A stretch of 64,000 bases of DNA from Ectothiorhodospira mobilis (GTDB lineage Bacteria > Pseudomonadota > Gammaproteobacteria > Ectothiorhodospirales > Ectothiorhodospiraceae). The translations under genes and the position numbers were made by a program. Where the stretch lies: NCBI RefSeq assembly GCF_016584115.1, contig NZ_NRSK01000008.1:41662-105661 (forward strand). Reading direction: 5' to 3'. The notes beneath the pieces are model-generated. The model searched no databases. It saw only the letters and a program-made list of their open reading frames with translations, and had not been told where the DNA came from. Positions 8,326 through 19,777 of this stretch are shown here, in pieces; the first letter of the stretch is position 1; each line of letters begins with the position of its first letter.

Positions 8326-8723
8326 CAGGGACGCTTCTGGTGGGAAGGGCTGGAGGCGACGACCCGCCTGCCGTGCGGGGTCCGTGGAGAAGGCCGGCCT
8401 GCCCTCTTGGCGGCCCGCATCTCCCATTCCGTGGTGCCTGACGTGTCCCGGTTCGGGGCCGGGAGGATCATGGGTTGAAGAGGTCCCACCGCCGTGGATC
8501 AGGCGTGACCGAAGATTGGAGGGAGGGGATCCTGCCTGGCAGCCCGGACGGTTGCCAAAGCCGATCAAAATGATCAATAATGAATTTGGAATGAATCAAA
8601 AACGGCAGGAAGGCCTTCTGGACAACCAACGGGCGCGTCTCTGGAAAAGTCTTGCCCATGATGATGTTGCCTCAGTTGGCCCCCTGCCGTGGTCACTGCG
8701 TCAATGGCGCAGTGGAGAAGACC
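8326..8723. other. Gene-free spacer between the kinase and the antenna genes
   Basis: No convincing coding sequence. The kinase frame remains open to 8577 but without codon bias. An A+T-rich patch around 8560-8610 could hold the kinase promoter. A 7-bp hairpin (arms 8694-8700 and 8708-8714) follows the antenna beta gene. Confidence 0.5.
8694..8714 (-). terminator. Hairpin downstream of the antenna beta gene
   Basis: CACTGCG and CGCAGTG separated by 7 bases, 10 bp after the beta stop codon. No T-run follows, so it may be a 3' stabilising structure rather than a true terminator; stable hairpins of this kind are known to protect puf and puc messages. Confidence 0.35.
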
Positions 8724-8864
8724 TTAGTAGAAGGGTCTCCACAGGAACACCAGGAAGTGCGCAGCGGCAGCCAGGACCATGAACACCGTGAAGGTGGTCT
8801 TGAACTGCTCGTGGAATTCCTTGGCCTGTTCTTCGCTCAGACCGGAGATGCTGTTTTCATTCAT
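8724..8864 (-). CDS. pucB: Light-harvesting complex beta subunit
   Basis: Small membrane polypeptide that binds bacteriochlorophyll a in the antenna ring. The 46 residues start MNENSISGLSEEQAKEFHEQ, contain one membrane helix and the chlorophyll-ligating histidine (VLAAAAHFLVFLWRPFY, His 36), and end at a Tyr. GGAGG lies upstream of the ATG at a good distance. The N-terminal SGLSEEQAKEFH motif is typical of the beta family. It follows the alpha gene by 14 bp. The C-terminal WRP motif recalls LH1, but the partner alpha subunit is LH2-like; pucB is therefore tentative. Confidence 0.85.
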   Translation of the reverse strand: MNENSISGLSEEQAKEFHEQFKTTFTVFMVLAAAAHFLVFLWRPFY

Positions 8865-8878
8865 GTTCTATTCCTCCG

Positions 8879-9091
8879 TTACTCGGAAGCGGATTCTTCA
8901 GCGGCAGCCGCGGAAGCGTCGTAGGTCAGGGGGTTGTAGTTGTCGTTGCTGTACACGAAGGCGTGCACGGCCAGGGCGACAACCAGAACGGCCATCAGGA
9001 TGGGCATCAGCCAGGTGCCGGGGTTCACCACCAGCCACAGCTTCCAGTCGTCACGGGGATTGCTCGGCTTGCTCGGTCTGTACTCGCTCAT
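8879..9091 (-). CDS. pucA: Light-harvesting complex alpha subunit
   Basis: Partner of the beta subunit in an antenna ring. The 70 residues have the alpha signature NPRDDWKLWLVVNPGTWL followed by one membrane helix with the bacteriochlorophyll-binding histidine (VALAVHAFVY) and an Ala/Glu-rich periplasmic tail. The WLVVNP form resembles peripheral (LH2) alpha subunits of purple sulfur bacteria. GAGGG lies about 8 nt upstream of the ATG. The order alpha then beta is reversed relative to the common beta-alpha order. Confidence 0.87.
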   Translation of the reverse strand: MSEYRPSKPSNPRDDWKLWLVVNPGTWLMPILMAVLVVALAVHAFVYSNDNYNPLTYDASAAAAEESASE

Positions 9092-9275
9092 GGAAATTAC
9101 CCTCTTTTTTTGAATCCGGGTCCGCAGACCCGATGGTGCTCATCCCTGCATGGCCACGTGGCCACCAGGGGTGGAACTGAACTGTTTCTTCACGGTTGCC
9201 CGGGCGATCTGCCTGCCCGTGCGATTGAACCTTGTACTCCCTGCGTCGGCCCAATGACCGTGCCTGTCGTCGGGT

Positions 9276-9293
9276 TGTAAGTCTACGTTGACA
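9276..9293. promoter_or_regulatory. PpsR/CrtJ-type operator TGT-N12-ACA
   Basis: TGT at 9276-9278 and ACA at 9291-9293 are separated by exactly 12 bases, the known target of the aerobic photosynthesis repressor PpsR/CrtJ. It overlaps the -10 element of the antenna promoter, a position suited to repression under oxygen. Confidence 0.7.
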
Positions 9294-9307
9294 AGGCCAA
9301 ATGTCAA
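9280..9307 (-). promoter_or_regulatory. Sigma-70-like promoter of the antenna genes
   Basis: On the minus strand TTGACA (perfect -35, 9302-9307), 16-base spacer, TAGACT (-10, 9280-9285). It would give a leader of roughly 180 nt before the alpha ATG. The operator at 9276-9293 covers the -10 box. Confidence 0.6.
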
Positions 9308-9446
9308 GCAATGACAACGGCGTGAATCACCCCGATAAACTCATTATTTTCAATAAGATGGCTCCATACCCACCGGATACCACAGGTCAACCCCCCGGAC
9401 ATCCGGTTTTTTTCTGACCCAGATCATGATTTCCTCCCCCCGCCCT
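9308..9446. other. Spacer upstream of the antenna promoter
   Basis: No gene. It contains an A+T-rich stretch (9330-9360), suited to an upstream activating region, and a short CCGG-ACAT-CCGG hairpin followed by seven Ts (9402-9419) that would read as a weak terminator on the plus strand, where there is no gene to terminate. Confidence 0.4.
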
Positions 9447-10883
9447 TCAGGCACCGGGGAAATCGGAGATGCCAAAGCGGGAGGATCCGCCGTGGCGGGG
9501 CCCACCCTCGCGCAGCAACGGCACCATCATCACCAGGGCCGCCACCAGCAGACCGATCTCCAGGTAATAGACCGCAAGGTACCCCGTGGCGGCCCCGGAC
9601 AGCCCCTCCCCGAAGAGCCCCCAGCCGGCGAACAGCCCGACCAGATCGCGCAGGATGCCCCCCAGGGCCATGGCGGCCCCGGCGGCGGTGGCCTGCACCG
9701 CCCCCCAGGCCCCCACGGCCATACCGCTCTGATCCCCCTGGGCAAAGGCCATCATGGCCAGCAGGGTGGCCACCGCGAACAGGCCACCGCCGAATCCGAT
9801 GAGACCGGTTCCCAGGCGGAAGATGAGGGTGGACTCCAGGGGGACCGCCGCCACCACGATGAAGAAGGCCCCCACCCCGATGAGCGCCCCCAGGGCCGCC
9901 ACCCGGTAGGGATCGGCACCCCGGGTAAGCTGGTAGGCCGCCAGGGAGAAGGCCGCCAGCATCCCCGCCGCCCACAGGGCCGTGAGGGTGGTGGTGGCGG
10001 AGACGGACATCCCCAGGATCTCGCCCCCGTAGGGTTCCAGGAGGATGTCCTGCATGTTCAGCCCCAGGGTACCCAGGCCGATCACCACCAGCAGGCGACG
10101 GATCTGGCCATGGGAACTGAAGGAACGCCAGGCCTCCAGGAAGGGCACGGCCGGTTCATGGCGCGCCTTGGCCCGTTCGTGGTTCACCGCCTCCTGCTTC
10201 CACAGGGCCAGGAGATTGAGACCGATGGTGACCACCGCCGCCCCCTGGAGGACCTCGATGAGCCGTCCGGGGGTGTAGTCCCGCAGCAGCAGGCCGAAGA
10301 CCGCCGAGGCCAGGAGCATGCCCACCAGCAGGATGACATACAGCAGGGCCACCACCCGGGGCCGCTGCTCCGGCGCGGCCAGGTCCGTGGCCAGGGCGAG
10401 ACCGGCGGTCTGGGTGGTGTGCATGCCCGCCCCCACCAGCAGGAAGGCCAGGGCCGCCGCCAGGGGGCCGAGGAAGAAGGGTCCGCTGCCCTCGGAGAGG
10501 ACCAGCAGGGCAAAGGGCATGATGGCCAGGCCCGCGAACTGCAACAGGGTCCCCATCCAGAGATAGGGCACCCGTCGCCAGCCAAAGGCCGATTTGTGGT
10601 TGTCCGAGCGGTGTCCCAGCAAGGCCCGCAAGGGGGCAAAGGTGATGGGCAGGGCCACCATGACCGCCACCAGCCAGGCGGAGACCCCCAGTTCCACCAC
10701 CATCACCCGGTTCAGGGTGCCGGTGAGCAGCACCATGGACATGCCCACCGAGACCTGGAACAGGGCCAGCCGCAGCAGCCGCTGCAGGGGCAGTTCCTCG
10801 GTGGCGGCATCCGCGAAGGGCAGGATGCTGGGACCGAAGCGGTTGATCAGCCCCATGAATGCGCCAGCGCCCTTTTTACCCAT
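9447..10883 (-). CDS. pucC: PucC/LhaA-family antenna assembly protein (BCD-type MFS)
   Basis: Membrane protein of the bacteriochlorophyll-delivery branch of the major facilitator family, needed to assemble light-harvesting complexes. The 478 residues form about 12 membrane helices; family blocks include NRVMVVELGVSAWLVAVMVALP, LGHRSDNHKSAFGWRRVPY and GAGMHTTQTAGLALATDLA. It lies between bchL and the antenna genes, all on one strand. LhaA (LH1) and PucC (LH2) are paralogues that cannot be told apart by eye; the bchL neighbour recalls lhaA, the LH2-like alpha gene recalls pucC. Confidence 0.88.
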   Translation of the reverse strand: MGKKGAGAFMGLINRFGPSILPFADAATEELPLQRLLRLALFQVSVGMSMVLLTGTLNRVMVVELGVSAWLVAVMVALPITFAPLRALLGHRSDNHKSAFGWRRVPYLWMGTLLQFAGLAIMPFALLVLSEGSGPFFLGPLAAALAFLLVGAGMHTTQTAGLALATDLAAPEQRPRVVALLYVILLVGMLLASAVFGLLLRDYTPGRLIEVLQGAAVVTIGLNLLALWKQEAVNHERAKARHEPAVPFLEAWRSFSSHGQIRRLLVVIGLGTLGLNMQDILLEPYGGEILGMSVSATTTLTALWAAGMLAAFSLAAYQLTRGADPYRVAALGALIGVGAFFIVVAAVPLESTLIFRLGTGLIGFGGGLFAVATLLAMMAFAQGDQSGMAVGAWGAVQATAAGAAMALGGILRDLVGLFAGWGLFGEGLSGAATGYLAVYYLEIGLLVAALVMMVPLLREGGPRHGGSSRFGISDFPGA

Positions 10884-10973
10884 GACCGTTCTCCTCCCAC
10901 CTTAAGCTCGTCGTGCCCGTGAAATCGCCCGGGGCGACCGCCCCGCTGCCGTATCCCCTCCCCCGGGGTGACA

Positions 10974-11909
<936 letters not shown>

Positions 11910-12052
11910 TTATCGGCCACGGGCAGGGATCGGCCCCGGCCCCCTGTAATGGGGCGTGGATCACGCTGCATCCATCCTGATGGATGACCGCGGGGCACAG
12001 GTGCACCCCGACGGGGGCAGGGCCCGCCACGGCAGACCCATGCGGCTGGGCA

Positions 12053-12472
12053 TCAGCCACCGAGTCGGCGGTGATACCAGAGGTTGCGCCCCTCGTTGTA
12101 GATCAGCCAGATGATCCCGGCCCAGACCATCAGGTCCGCCAGGTAGTAGATCAGGGGCCGGCCGCCGTCGGGATCATAGCCCAGCCAGGTCTTCATCCCC
12201 ATGCCCAGGGTCAGGCCGCCGAAGAACAGCAGCACCGACAGGACACGGTGGCGCTGGACGCGATCGTTGAACTCTATCTCCTCCAGTTCCGCGTCGGTCC
12301 ACTGCCGCTCATCCTGCCCCTCCACGTCGTGATCCTGCGGGGGGTATTCACTCTCCTGCGGGTGGGCCGTGGCATGCGGCTGCTGCGAGGCGATGGGTAC
12401 CCCGCAATTCGGGCAGGTGGGCGCCTTATCGGAGACCTGCCGTCCGCACTCGGGACATTCGATCAAAGCCAT
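12053..12472 (-). CDS. Zinc-ribbon membrane protein of unknown function
   Basis: 139 residues. An N-terminal zinc ribbon (CPECGR and CPNCG, residues 6-24) is followed by an acidic linker and two predicted membrane segments (VLSVLLFFGGLTLGMGM and LADLMVWAGIIWLIY). The ending is basic. I do not recognise a specific family. It stands alone between bchL and gdhA on the same strand. Confidence 0.8.
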   Translation of the reverse strand: MALIECPECGRQVSDKAPTCPNCGVPIASQQPHATAHPQESEYPPQDHDVEGQDERQWTDAELEEIEFNDRVQRHRVLSVLLFFGGLTLGMGMKTWLGYDPDGGRPLIYYLADLMVWAGIIWLIYNEGRNLWYHRRLGG

Positions 12473-12663
12473 GTTTCTTCATCCCCTTCGAAAGCAGAAC
12501 GCCCCGACCCCGGGCATGCCCGGCAGGGCGGCGGATCGGATCGTCAATCCGCTGCATGATACAAGGCGATCCTCACCTGGTGAATACTTGTCCGCCCGTA
12601 GCGGCCTGTGCACCCAGGATTCGGGGTGCGCGCCGGGCCGGATGGGAGACGGCGGGCAGGGAT

Positions 12664-14103
<1,440 letters not shown>

Positions 14104-15729
14104 TCAGACCTTGAAGCGGCCCACCCGGTCCTGCAGATCCGCCGCCAGCCGGGCCAGCTCCTCGCTGGCGGAGGCGATCTGATCGGCCCCGGAAGCCGTG
14201 TGCTCCACACCGTCGTTGATGTTAACCACGTTGCGGTTCACCTCCTCGGCGACGGCGGACTGCTCCTCGGCGGCGCTGGCGATCTGGCTGTTCATGTCGT
14301 TGAGGGTGCCGACGGAGCGGGTGATCACCTCCAGGGACTGCCCGGCACGACCCGCCTGGTCCACCCCGTCCCGTGCGCTGGAGCGCCCCTGATCCATGGC
14401 CTTCACCGCCTTGGAGGCCCCGGACTGCAGGCGCTCGATCATTTCCTGCACCTCGTTGGTGGATTCCTGGGTGCGGCTGGCCAGGGTGCGCACCTCGTCC
14501 GCCACCACGGCAAAGCCACGCCCCTGCTCCCCGGCCCGGGCCGCCTCGATGGCGGCGTTCAGGGCCAGCAGGTTGGTCTGCTCGGCGATACCCCGGATCA
14601 CGTCCAGCACCTTGCCGATCTCCTCGCTGTCGGCGGAGAGGCGGTGGATCACCTCGGCGGCGTTCTCCACCTCCCGGGCCAGGTTCTCGATGGTGTGGAC
14701 GGTCTGCGCCACCTCCTGGCTGCCGGACTGGGCCTGTTCGTCGGTGGTGCGGGTGGTCTGGGCCGCCTCGGTGGCGTTGCGTGCCACCTCCTGCACGGTG
14801 CTGGTCATCTGGTTCATGGCGGTGGCCACCTGCTCCACCTCCGATTTCTGGTGCTGCACCTGCTGGCGGGTCTCGCCGCTGGTGGCCGAGAGCTCCTCCG
14901 CCGCCGCCGCCAGTTGCGAGGCGGCCCCCACCACCTGCTTCACCAGTTCGTGCACCCGGTCGGCGAAGCCGTTGAAGGCCCGGGACAGATCACCGATCTC
15001 GTCCCGGCTTTCCACCGGCAGGCGCTGGGTCAGGTCCCCGTCGCCTTCGGCGATGGCCCGCAGATGGGCGGTGGTGGCCCGCACCGGACGCACGATGGCG
15101 CGGGTGATGAGAAGACCCAGCCCCCCGGCCACAAGGATGCCCAGCACGGCCGCCAACCCCATGACGGAGTTCGCGGTGGCAGCGGCGGCGCGGGCCGAAT
15201 CGTCCGCAGCGCGCCGCTCACGGGTCAGGTCCTGTTTGAGGTCCGCGAACAGGTCCTGCAGGGTGGCCAGCTCCACCAGGGTGCGGTCCCGGTAGATGCG
15301 CAGGGCCTCGTCCCGATTCCCCGCCTCCTGGGCCTCGAGGATGTCATGGGCGCTGTGATGCAGGCGCTGATGCGGGGCCTCGATGGCGTCGAAGGTGCGG
15401 CGGAAGGAATCGGGGGCCTCGGTGTAGGCGGGGCTGTCCCGGAAATCGTAATACCACTGACCGAAGTCGCAGCGGGTGGGGTCCAGCTGGCCGGAAAAAC
15501 TGGCCCCCAGGATGAAGGTGTTGGCCAGGTTATTGACCCAGGCCAGGTGATCCACCTCCTTCTCCACCTGAAACAGGGCCTGCTCATAGGCCGCGGCGGA
15601 GGTGTCATGGGCCGTTCCGAGACGGTTCAGGCCCAGCCAGCCGATGAGGGCGACGATCACCAGGAGTGTCAGGATCAAGCCGAACGACAGGGCCAGCTTG
15701 CGCCCGATCGTGAGGGAGGAAACCTTCAT
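14104..15729 (-). CDS. Methyl-accepting chemotaxis protein with periplasmic zinc-binding-type (CZB-like) sensor
   Basis: From the ATG at 15727-15729 ([17 protein letters not shown], with AAGGTGGG upstream) it has 541 residues: membrane helix 1 (about 10-32), a periplasmic helical sensor, helix 2 (about 190-212), HAMP, and the cytoplasmic signalling domain with the hairpin tip [32 protein letters not shown]. The sensor carries [15 protein letters not shown] and PHQRLHH, the spacing of His/Cys residues known from chemoreceptor zinc-binding (CZB) domains, so it may sense zinc or a zinc-linked oxidant. That function is inferred. No CheB/CheR-docking pentapeptide is seen at the C-terminus (ends DRVGRFKV). 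Confidence 0.9.
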   Translation of the reverse strand: MKVSSLTIGRKLALSFGLILTLLVIVALIGWLGLNRLGTAHDTSAAAYEQALFQVEKEVDHLAWVNNLANTFILGASFSGQLDPTRCDFGQWYYDFRDSPAYTEAPDSFRRTFDAIEAPHQRLHHSAHDILEAQEAGNRDEALRIYRDRTLVELATLQDLFADLKQDLTRERRAADDSARAAAATANSVMGLAAVLGILVAGGLGLLITRAIVRPVRATTAHLRAIAEGDGDLTQRLPVESRDEIGDLSRAFNGFADRVHELVKQVVGAASQLAAAAEELSATSGETRQQVQHQKSEVEQVATAMNQMTSTVQEVARNATEAAQTTRTTDEQAQSGSQEVAQTVHTIENLAREVENAAEVIHRLSADSEEIGKVLDVIRGIAEQTNLLALNAAIEAARAGEQGRGFAVVADEVRTLASRTQESTNEVQEMIERLQSGASKAVKAMDQGRSSARDGVDQAGRAGQSLEVITRSVGTLNDMNSQIASAAEEQSAVAEEVNRNVVNINDGVEHTASGADQIASASEELARLAADLQDRVGRFKV

Positions 15730-15824
15730 TCTCTGCCCACCTTTGGTTCTTGTCGCGCCGAAGGACGCGTCTTTATATGCACGCCCGGGGCCCTGACCCC
15801 GATGGCGCGTTCCTCCCTGAGGGG

Positions 15825-18800
15825 TTATCCATCGCCCCGGGCACCGCGTGCCCCGCCCGCCGATGCTCGCGGTATCGGCCGACAAGGCCGTGACTTGAAG
15901 GTGACAACCATCAAGCCGGCCATCCTAGGCCCTTCACCCCCCCCCCTTTCAAAGACCCGCACACAGTCGCGGCCACTGGACTTGGCCCGGTAGAGGGCCT
16001 TGTCGGCCCGCTGCAGGGCCTCGTCCGGGGAGCGATCCCCGGGCCGCAGTTGCGTGATGCCGATGCTCACGGTGACCGGGATGCAGGCCCCCTCCACGGA
16101 CACGGGCTGATCCGCCACCCGGGCGCGCAGTCGTTCGGCCATCTTCTGCGCATCCCCGATGCCGGCATCGGGCAGGAGTACGGCGAACTCCTCCCCCCCC
16201 ACCCGTCCGGCCAGGTCGATGCGCCGCAACCCCTCGCGCATCACCCCCGCGAACTGGCGCAGCACGGTATCCCCCGCGGAGTGACCATAGCGGTCGTTCA
16301 CCGCCTTGAAGTGATCCAGGTCCAGCATGAGCACGGCGGCCTCGTTGTCGGGATGGCGCGACAACCGGGCCAGTTCCTCGGAGACCCGGGCCAGGAAGTG
16401 GCGCCGGTTGGCCAGCCCCGTGAGGTAATCGGTGGTGGCCAGGGCCCGCAGTTCCTCCTCCAGGCGCTTGCGTTCGCTGATATCGGCCACCGTGCCCACC
16501 ATGCGCAGGGGGCGCCCGTCGTCGTCGCGGCGCACCACCAGCCCCCGGGCCAGGATCCATCTCCAGACCCCGTCCCCGGCGCGCACCCGGTGCTCGAAGA
16601 CATAATGGGGGCTTTGCCCCCGCAGATGCGCGTCCAGGGCGGCCTCCAGCGGGGCCTGGTCCTCGGGATGCACCCGTGCGATCCAGTCCTTCGCGCAACG
16701 CATGCCGCTGCCACAGGACAGCCCCAGGATCTCGTCGCAGCGGGGGGAATAGAGCACCCGGTCGGAGGGCAGATCCCAGTCCCAGACCCCGTCGCCGGCA
16801 CCTTCGATGGCGAACCGCCAGCGCTCGGCGTTCTCCCGCAGGGTCTGGCTGTCCCGGGTGCGCTCGATGGCGATGGCCGCGAGGTTGGCCTTGTCCTGGA
16901 TCTGGCGCATCTCGCCCTCGTCCGGGGCCCCGGCCACCGCCCGGAAGATGGCGGAAACCCCCAGCACCTCCCCGGTGGAGGCCAGGATGGGTACTGCCCA
17001 GCAGGCCACCATCCCCGCTTCCCGGGCCGCGTCCAGGGCCTGCGTCCAGGCGGGATCGCGGGTGATGTCGTGGCTGATCACCGTCTGACGCGTGGCCACC
17101 GCCCGGGCACAGCCCCCGGCCCCGGACTGGATCCGGATGCGCTGCAGGCAGGATCGGAAACCGGGGGGCAACCCCGGCGCCACTGCCAGACGCAGGAAGT
17201 TCCCGTCCTTCTCGGTGAGCAGGATGGCACAGCACTGGGTGATGGGGTCTTCCACCTCCTCAACCCCCTCCGCCAGGGCCTCCAGGATCAACTGCAGATC
17301 CGCCCCATGGGCCAGCAGGGAGAGCACGCGGTTGCGCGCCACCTCCCGCCGCTCGTGGCGTCTGCGCTCGGTGATGTCCGTGAGCACCCCTTCCAGGGCC
17401 AGAAGCTCCCCGTCGGGACCGTAGGTGGCATAGCTGTAGTCCTCGATCCACAGCCATTCCCCCCGGGCGGTCCGCAGGCGATATTCCCGGCGGAAGCGGC
17501 GGCGCCGATGGCGGATATGATTCCGGATTTCCCGCTCCACCCGCGCCCGGTCCCGCGGGTGCATCAGCTCCATAAACGGGCGCTCCCGGGACACCAGTTC
17601 GGCCGCGGAATATCCCCAGCGGGCCACGTTGGCGGAGATGTATTCCAGGGGCCAGCCCGGACGCGGGAGCCAGCGGCAGACCACCACGGGACTGGACTCC
17701 ACCACCTTGCGCGTGGTCTCCAGGGCCTCCGCCGCCGTGATGCGATCCACCGCCAGGGAGAGATTACCCGCCATCTCCTGCAGCAGGGCCGTCACCTGCT
17801 CGCTGAAGACCCCGGGCTCATCGGCGAAGAGATTGAGGGTGCCGGTAACGGCCCCACGACGGCCCAGGGTGAAACGGGCCAGGGCGCGCTGTCCCGCCTG
17901 TGCAGCGGCCCGTGTCTCGGAAAGACCGCCGTGATTCACCTCCAGGTCATTGAGGACGAGGGGGTTCGCCCGCTGCCCGTCCCCCGGCAGCCATTCCCGG
18001 GCGCTGGCCTGCGGGTCCACATCCCCCACGTCGGCCCCGGCGCGGGCGAAGAGACGCAGGCTGCGCACATCCATGGCCTCCCAGAGTCCGATCCAGCAGG
18101 CGCTGAATCCCCCCACCTCCACGGCCATGTGGCAGACCCGGTGCAGCAACTCCCGCAATCCCACCTCGCGCACGATGGCCTGGTTCACCTGTCCCAGCAG
18201 TTGCCCCATCCGCCGCAGCCGCTGGGTTCGGCGCATGAACTGCCGCAGATGGGTCATATCCCTCAGGATCACGGCACAGCAGCGCAATGTGCCGTCGGCG
18301 GCGCACACCGCCCGACGCTCCAGATGGGCGTGGATCATGCGCCCCCCCACCCCCTGGAGAAGCTGCTCCCCCACATGGATGACCTCCTCCCCGGCACACA
18401 TACGGTGGAAGAGATGACGATCGGCGGCGCGCTCCTGGGGAGGGACCAGGTCGCACCAGGCCATGGCCTCCAGATCCTCCCGGGAATAGCCCAGGATTTC
18501 CCCGAAGCGGTCGTTGAAGCCCAGCCAGGCACTCCCCTCGGGGGAGACCAGGGCCATGCCCACCGCATGCAGGTCATAGAAGTGGCGCAATGTGGTCTCA
18601 CCGTCCACCGGGGAGCCGAGGGGCGGCATGCGCTCAGCGAGGATGAACAGGAACGATCCCGGATCGGCATCCTTGCGGGGGGCGTGCAGGACCAGGAGAT
18701 CGGCCCGGAAGGCACGCCTGCCGGTATCCATAAGGTGCAGGCTCCGGGCCAGGGCCCCGCCCTTCCCGCGGGCTTCCTCCAGGAGATGATCCAGCAGCCC

Positions 18801-18977
18801 CGGGTCCTCACCCGCGAGGAAGTCCGCCACCCGCGCCGGCGTTCCGTCCCCGCCGATCTGCGTCCCCAGGATATCGGCCGCGGTCTCGTTGGCGGCGAGG
18901 ATGCCCCCCACCCGATCCACCCGCAGACGGGCCAACGGCAGGGTCGCCATTTCAATATCCGAAAGCCCCCAGTCCAT
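15825..18977 (-). CDS. Diguanylate cyclase with multiple PAS and GAF domains
   Basis: Makes c-di-GMP from two GTP. About 1050 residues from the ATG at 18975-18977; no membrane segments. Order: PAS (about 1-120), PAS (135-250), GAF (275-410), PAS (415-540), GAF (560-700), PAS (720-840), GGDEF (860-1030). The cyclase motif is GGEEF, which is active in the family, and RRID five residues before it is a proper inhibitory I-site. No EAL domain. The open frame reaches 19175 with alternative ATGs at 19025 and 19175, but third-position GC falls off upstream. Probable link to the PilZ brake in this window through c-di-GMP. Confidence 0.88.
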   Translation of the reverse strand: MDWGLSDIEMATLPLARLRVDRVGGILAANETAADILGTQIGGDGTPARVADFLAGEDPGLLDHLLEEARGKGGALARSLHLMDTGRRAFRADLLVLHAPRKDADPGSFLFILAERMPPLGSPVDGETTLRHFYDLHAVGMALVSPEGSAWLGFNDRFGEILGYSREDLEAMAWCDLVPPQERAADRHLFHRMCAGEEVIHVGEQLLQGVGGRMIHAHLERRAVCAADGTLRCCAVILRDMTHLRQFMRRTQRLRRMGQLLGQVNQAIVREVGLRELLHRVCHMAVEVGGFSACWIGLWEAMDVRSLRLFARAGADVGDVDPQASAREWLPGDGQRANPLVLNDLEVNHGGLSETRAAAQAGQRALARFTLGRRGAVTGTLNLFADEPGVFSEQVTALLQEMAGNLSLAVDRITAAEALETTRKVVESSPVVVCRWLPRPGWPLEYISANVARWGYSAAELVSRERPFMELMHPRDRARVEREIRNHIRHRRRRFRREYRLRTARGEWLWIEDYSYATYGPDGELLALEGVLTDITERRRHERREVARNRVLSLLAHGADLQLILEALAEGVEEVEDPITQCCAILLTEKDGNFLRLAVAPGLPPGFRSCLQRIRIQSGAGGCARAVATRQTVISHDITRDPAWTQALDAAREAGMVACWAVPILASTGEVLGVSAIFRAVAGAPDEGEMRQIQDKANLAAIAIERTRDSQTLRENAERWRFAIEGAGDGVWDWDLPSDRVLYSPRCDEILGLSCGSGMRCAKDWIARVHPEDQAPLEAALDAHLRGQSPHYVFEHRVRAGDGVWRWILARGLVVRRDDDGRPLRMVGTVADISERKRLEEELRALATTDYLTGLANRRHFLARVSEELARLSRHPDNEAAVLMLDLDHFKAVNDRYGHSAGDTVLRQFAGVMREGLRRIDLAGRVGGEEFAVLLPDAGIGDAQKMAERLRARVADQPVSVEGACIPVTVSIGITQLRPGDRSPDEALQRADKALYRAKSSGRDCVRVFERGGGEGPRMAGLMVVTFKSRPCRPIPRASAGGARGARGDG

Positions 18978-19290
18978 TCTCCCCGGGGGGTTCCATTCCC
19001 GTGCTGTCCACGCCCCTTCCCGCATCGCTTCCCACCGGTCTCCAGAGTCGGCCCCCGATCCCCGGGAACCGAAGGCATTCCCTGGCCACAGAGGGGCGGC
19101 GATCCATTCAAAGCGGTGAACAGCGTCCCGCCTTGTCCCCTTAAGGACAAGCATAGACCTTTTCACGGCCCCCATCGGGGTGCCCCGCGCCCGGATGGGC
19201 CCATCCGGGGAAGATCAGGGAGTGGCGCCACCATGGGCGCACCCCATACGGGAAGGAACCGGGCTGGGAAGGAAGAAAGCTAAAAAGGAA

Positions 19291-19332
19291 GGTAATAAAA
19301 AAAGCAAAGGACCCGTTCGGGACCTTTGCTTT
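19291..19332 (-). terminator. Rho-independent terminator after the gltX-tRNA block
   Basis: On the minus strand a long stem (AAGCAAAGG/CCTTTGCTT arms with GGG/CCC, one A-A mismatch, four-base loop) is followed by TTTTTTTATT. It lies about 65 bp beyond tRNA-Glu and would end the gltX-tRNA transcript. Confidence 0.85.
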
Positions 19333-19395
19333 CAGCCATGTTTAGTGGCTCTCACTCTTGACAGCACTTTGTCTGTGTTCAAGAATGACTGATTA

Positions 19396-19471
19396 TGGCG
19401 TCCCCACGGGGATTCGAACCCCGGTCGCCGCCGTGAAAGGGCGGTGTCCTAGGCCTCTAGACGATGGGGAC
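19396..19471 (-). tRNA. tRNA-Glu (anticodon TTC)
   Basis: 76 bases with encoded CCA. Acceptor GTCCCCA pairs with TGGGGAC, the T arm carries GGTTCGAATCC, and the anticodon loop CTTTCAC gives TTC. Second of two tRNAs downstream of gltX, the ligase that charges it. Confidence 0.96.
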
Positions 19472-19666
19472 TAGAGAAAACGTTATTTTAACAACAAAAT
19501 CTTTTTTTGCAAATCCAAATATACCTGCAAAAAAAATTAAATCATCTTTTATGCAGGCCGATGCAAAACCGAGCATCTTGATCCGTAAAAGTCTTTTGCT
19601 TCAGGCAGTTGATTCATCCACCTGAAACAAAATGAATACCCTGATCCCTGGGCATTTCATCTGATT

Positions 19667-19742
19667 TGGTGGAGCCAGGCGGGATCGAACCGCCGACCTC
19701 CTGCATGCCATGCAGGCGCTCTCCCAGCTGAGCTATGGCCCC
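19667..19742 (-). tRNA. tRNA-Ala (anticodon GGC)
   Basis: 76 bases with encoded CCA. Acceptor GGGGCCA pairs with TGGCTCC (one G-U type mismatch), the D arm has AGCTCAGCTGGGAGAGC, the anticodon stem CCTGC/GCAGG encloses ATGGCAT (anticodon GGC), and the T arm has GGTTCGATCC. It lies 35 bp after the gltX stop. Confidence 0.95.
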
Positions 19743-19777
19743 ATGTTGCGAAGAAGTTGCGTACTATACAGACCGCT

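Noticed and set aside
8326..8577. N-terminal extension of the hybrid kinase
   Set aside because: Composition is unlike protein and PAS begins right after the ATG at 8325; kept only as a start uncertainty.
9302..9316. TGT-N9-ACA palindrome near the antenna promoter as a second PpsR box
   Set aside because: Spacing is 9 rather than 12; the TGTCAA part is the -35 box of the promoter.
9402..9419. CCGG-ACAT-CCGG plus seven Ts as a plus-strand terminator
   Set aside because: Stem of only four pairs and no plus-strand gene upstream.
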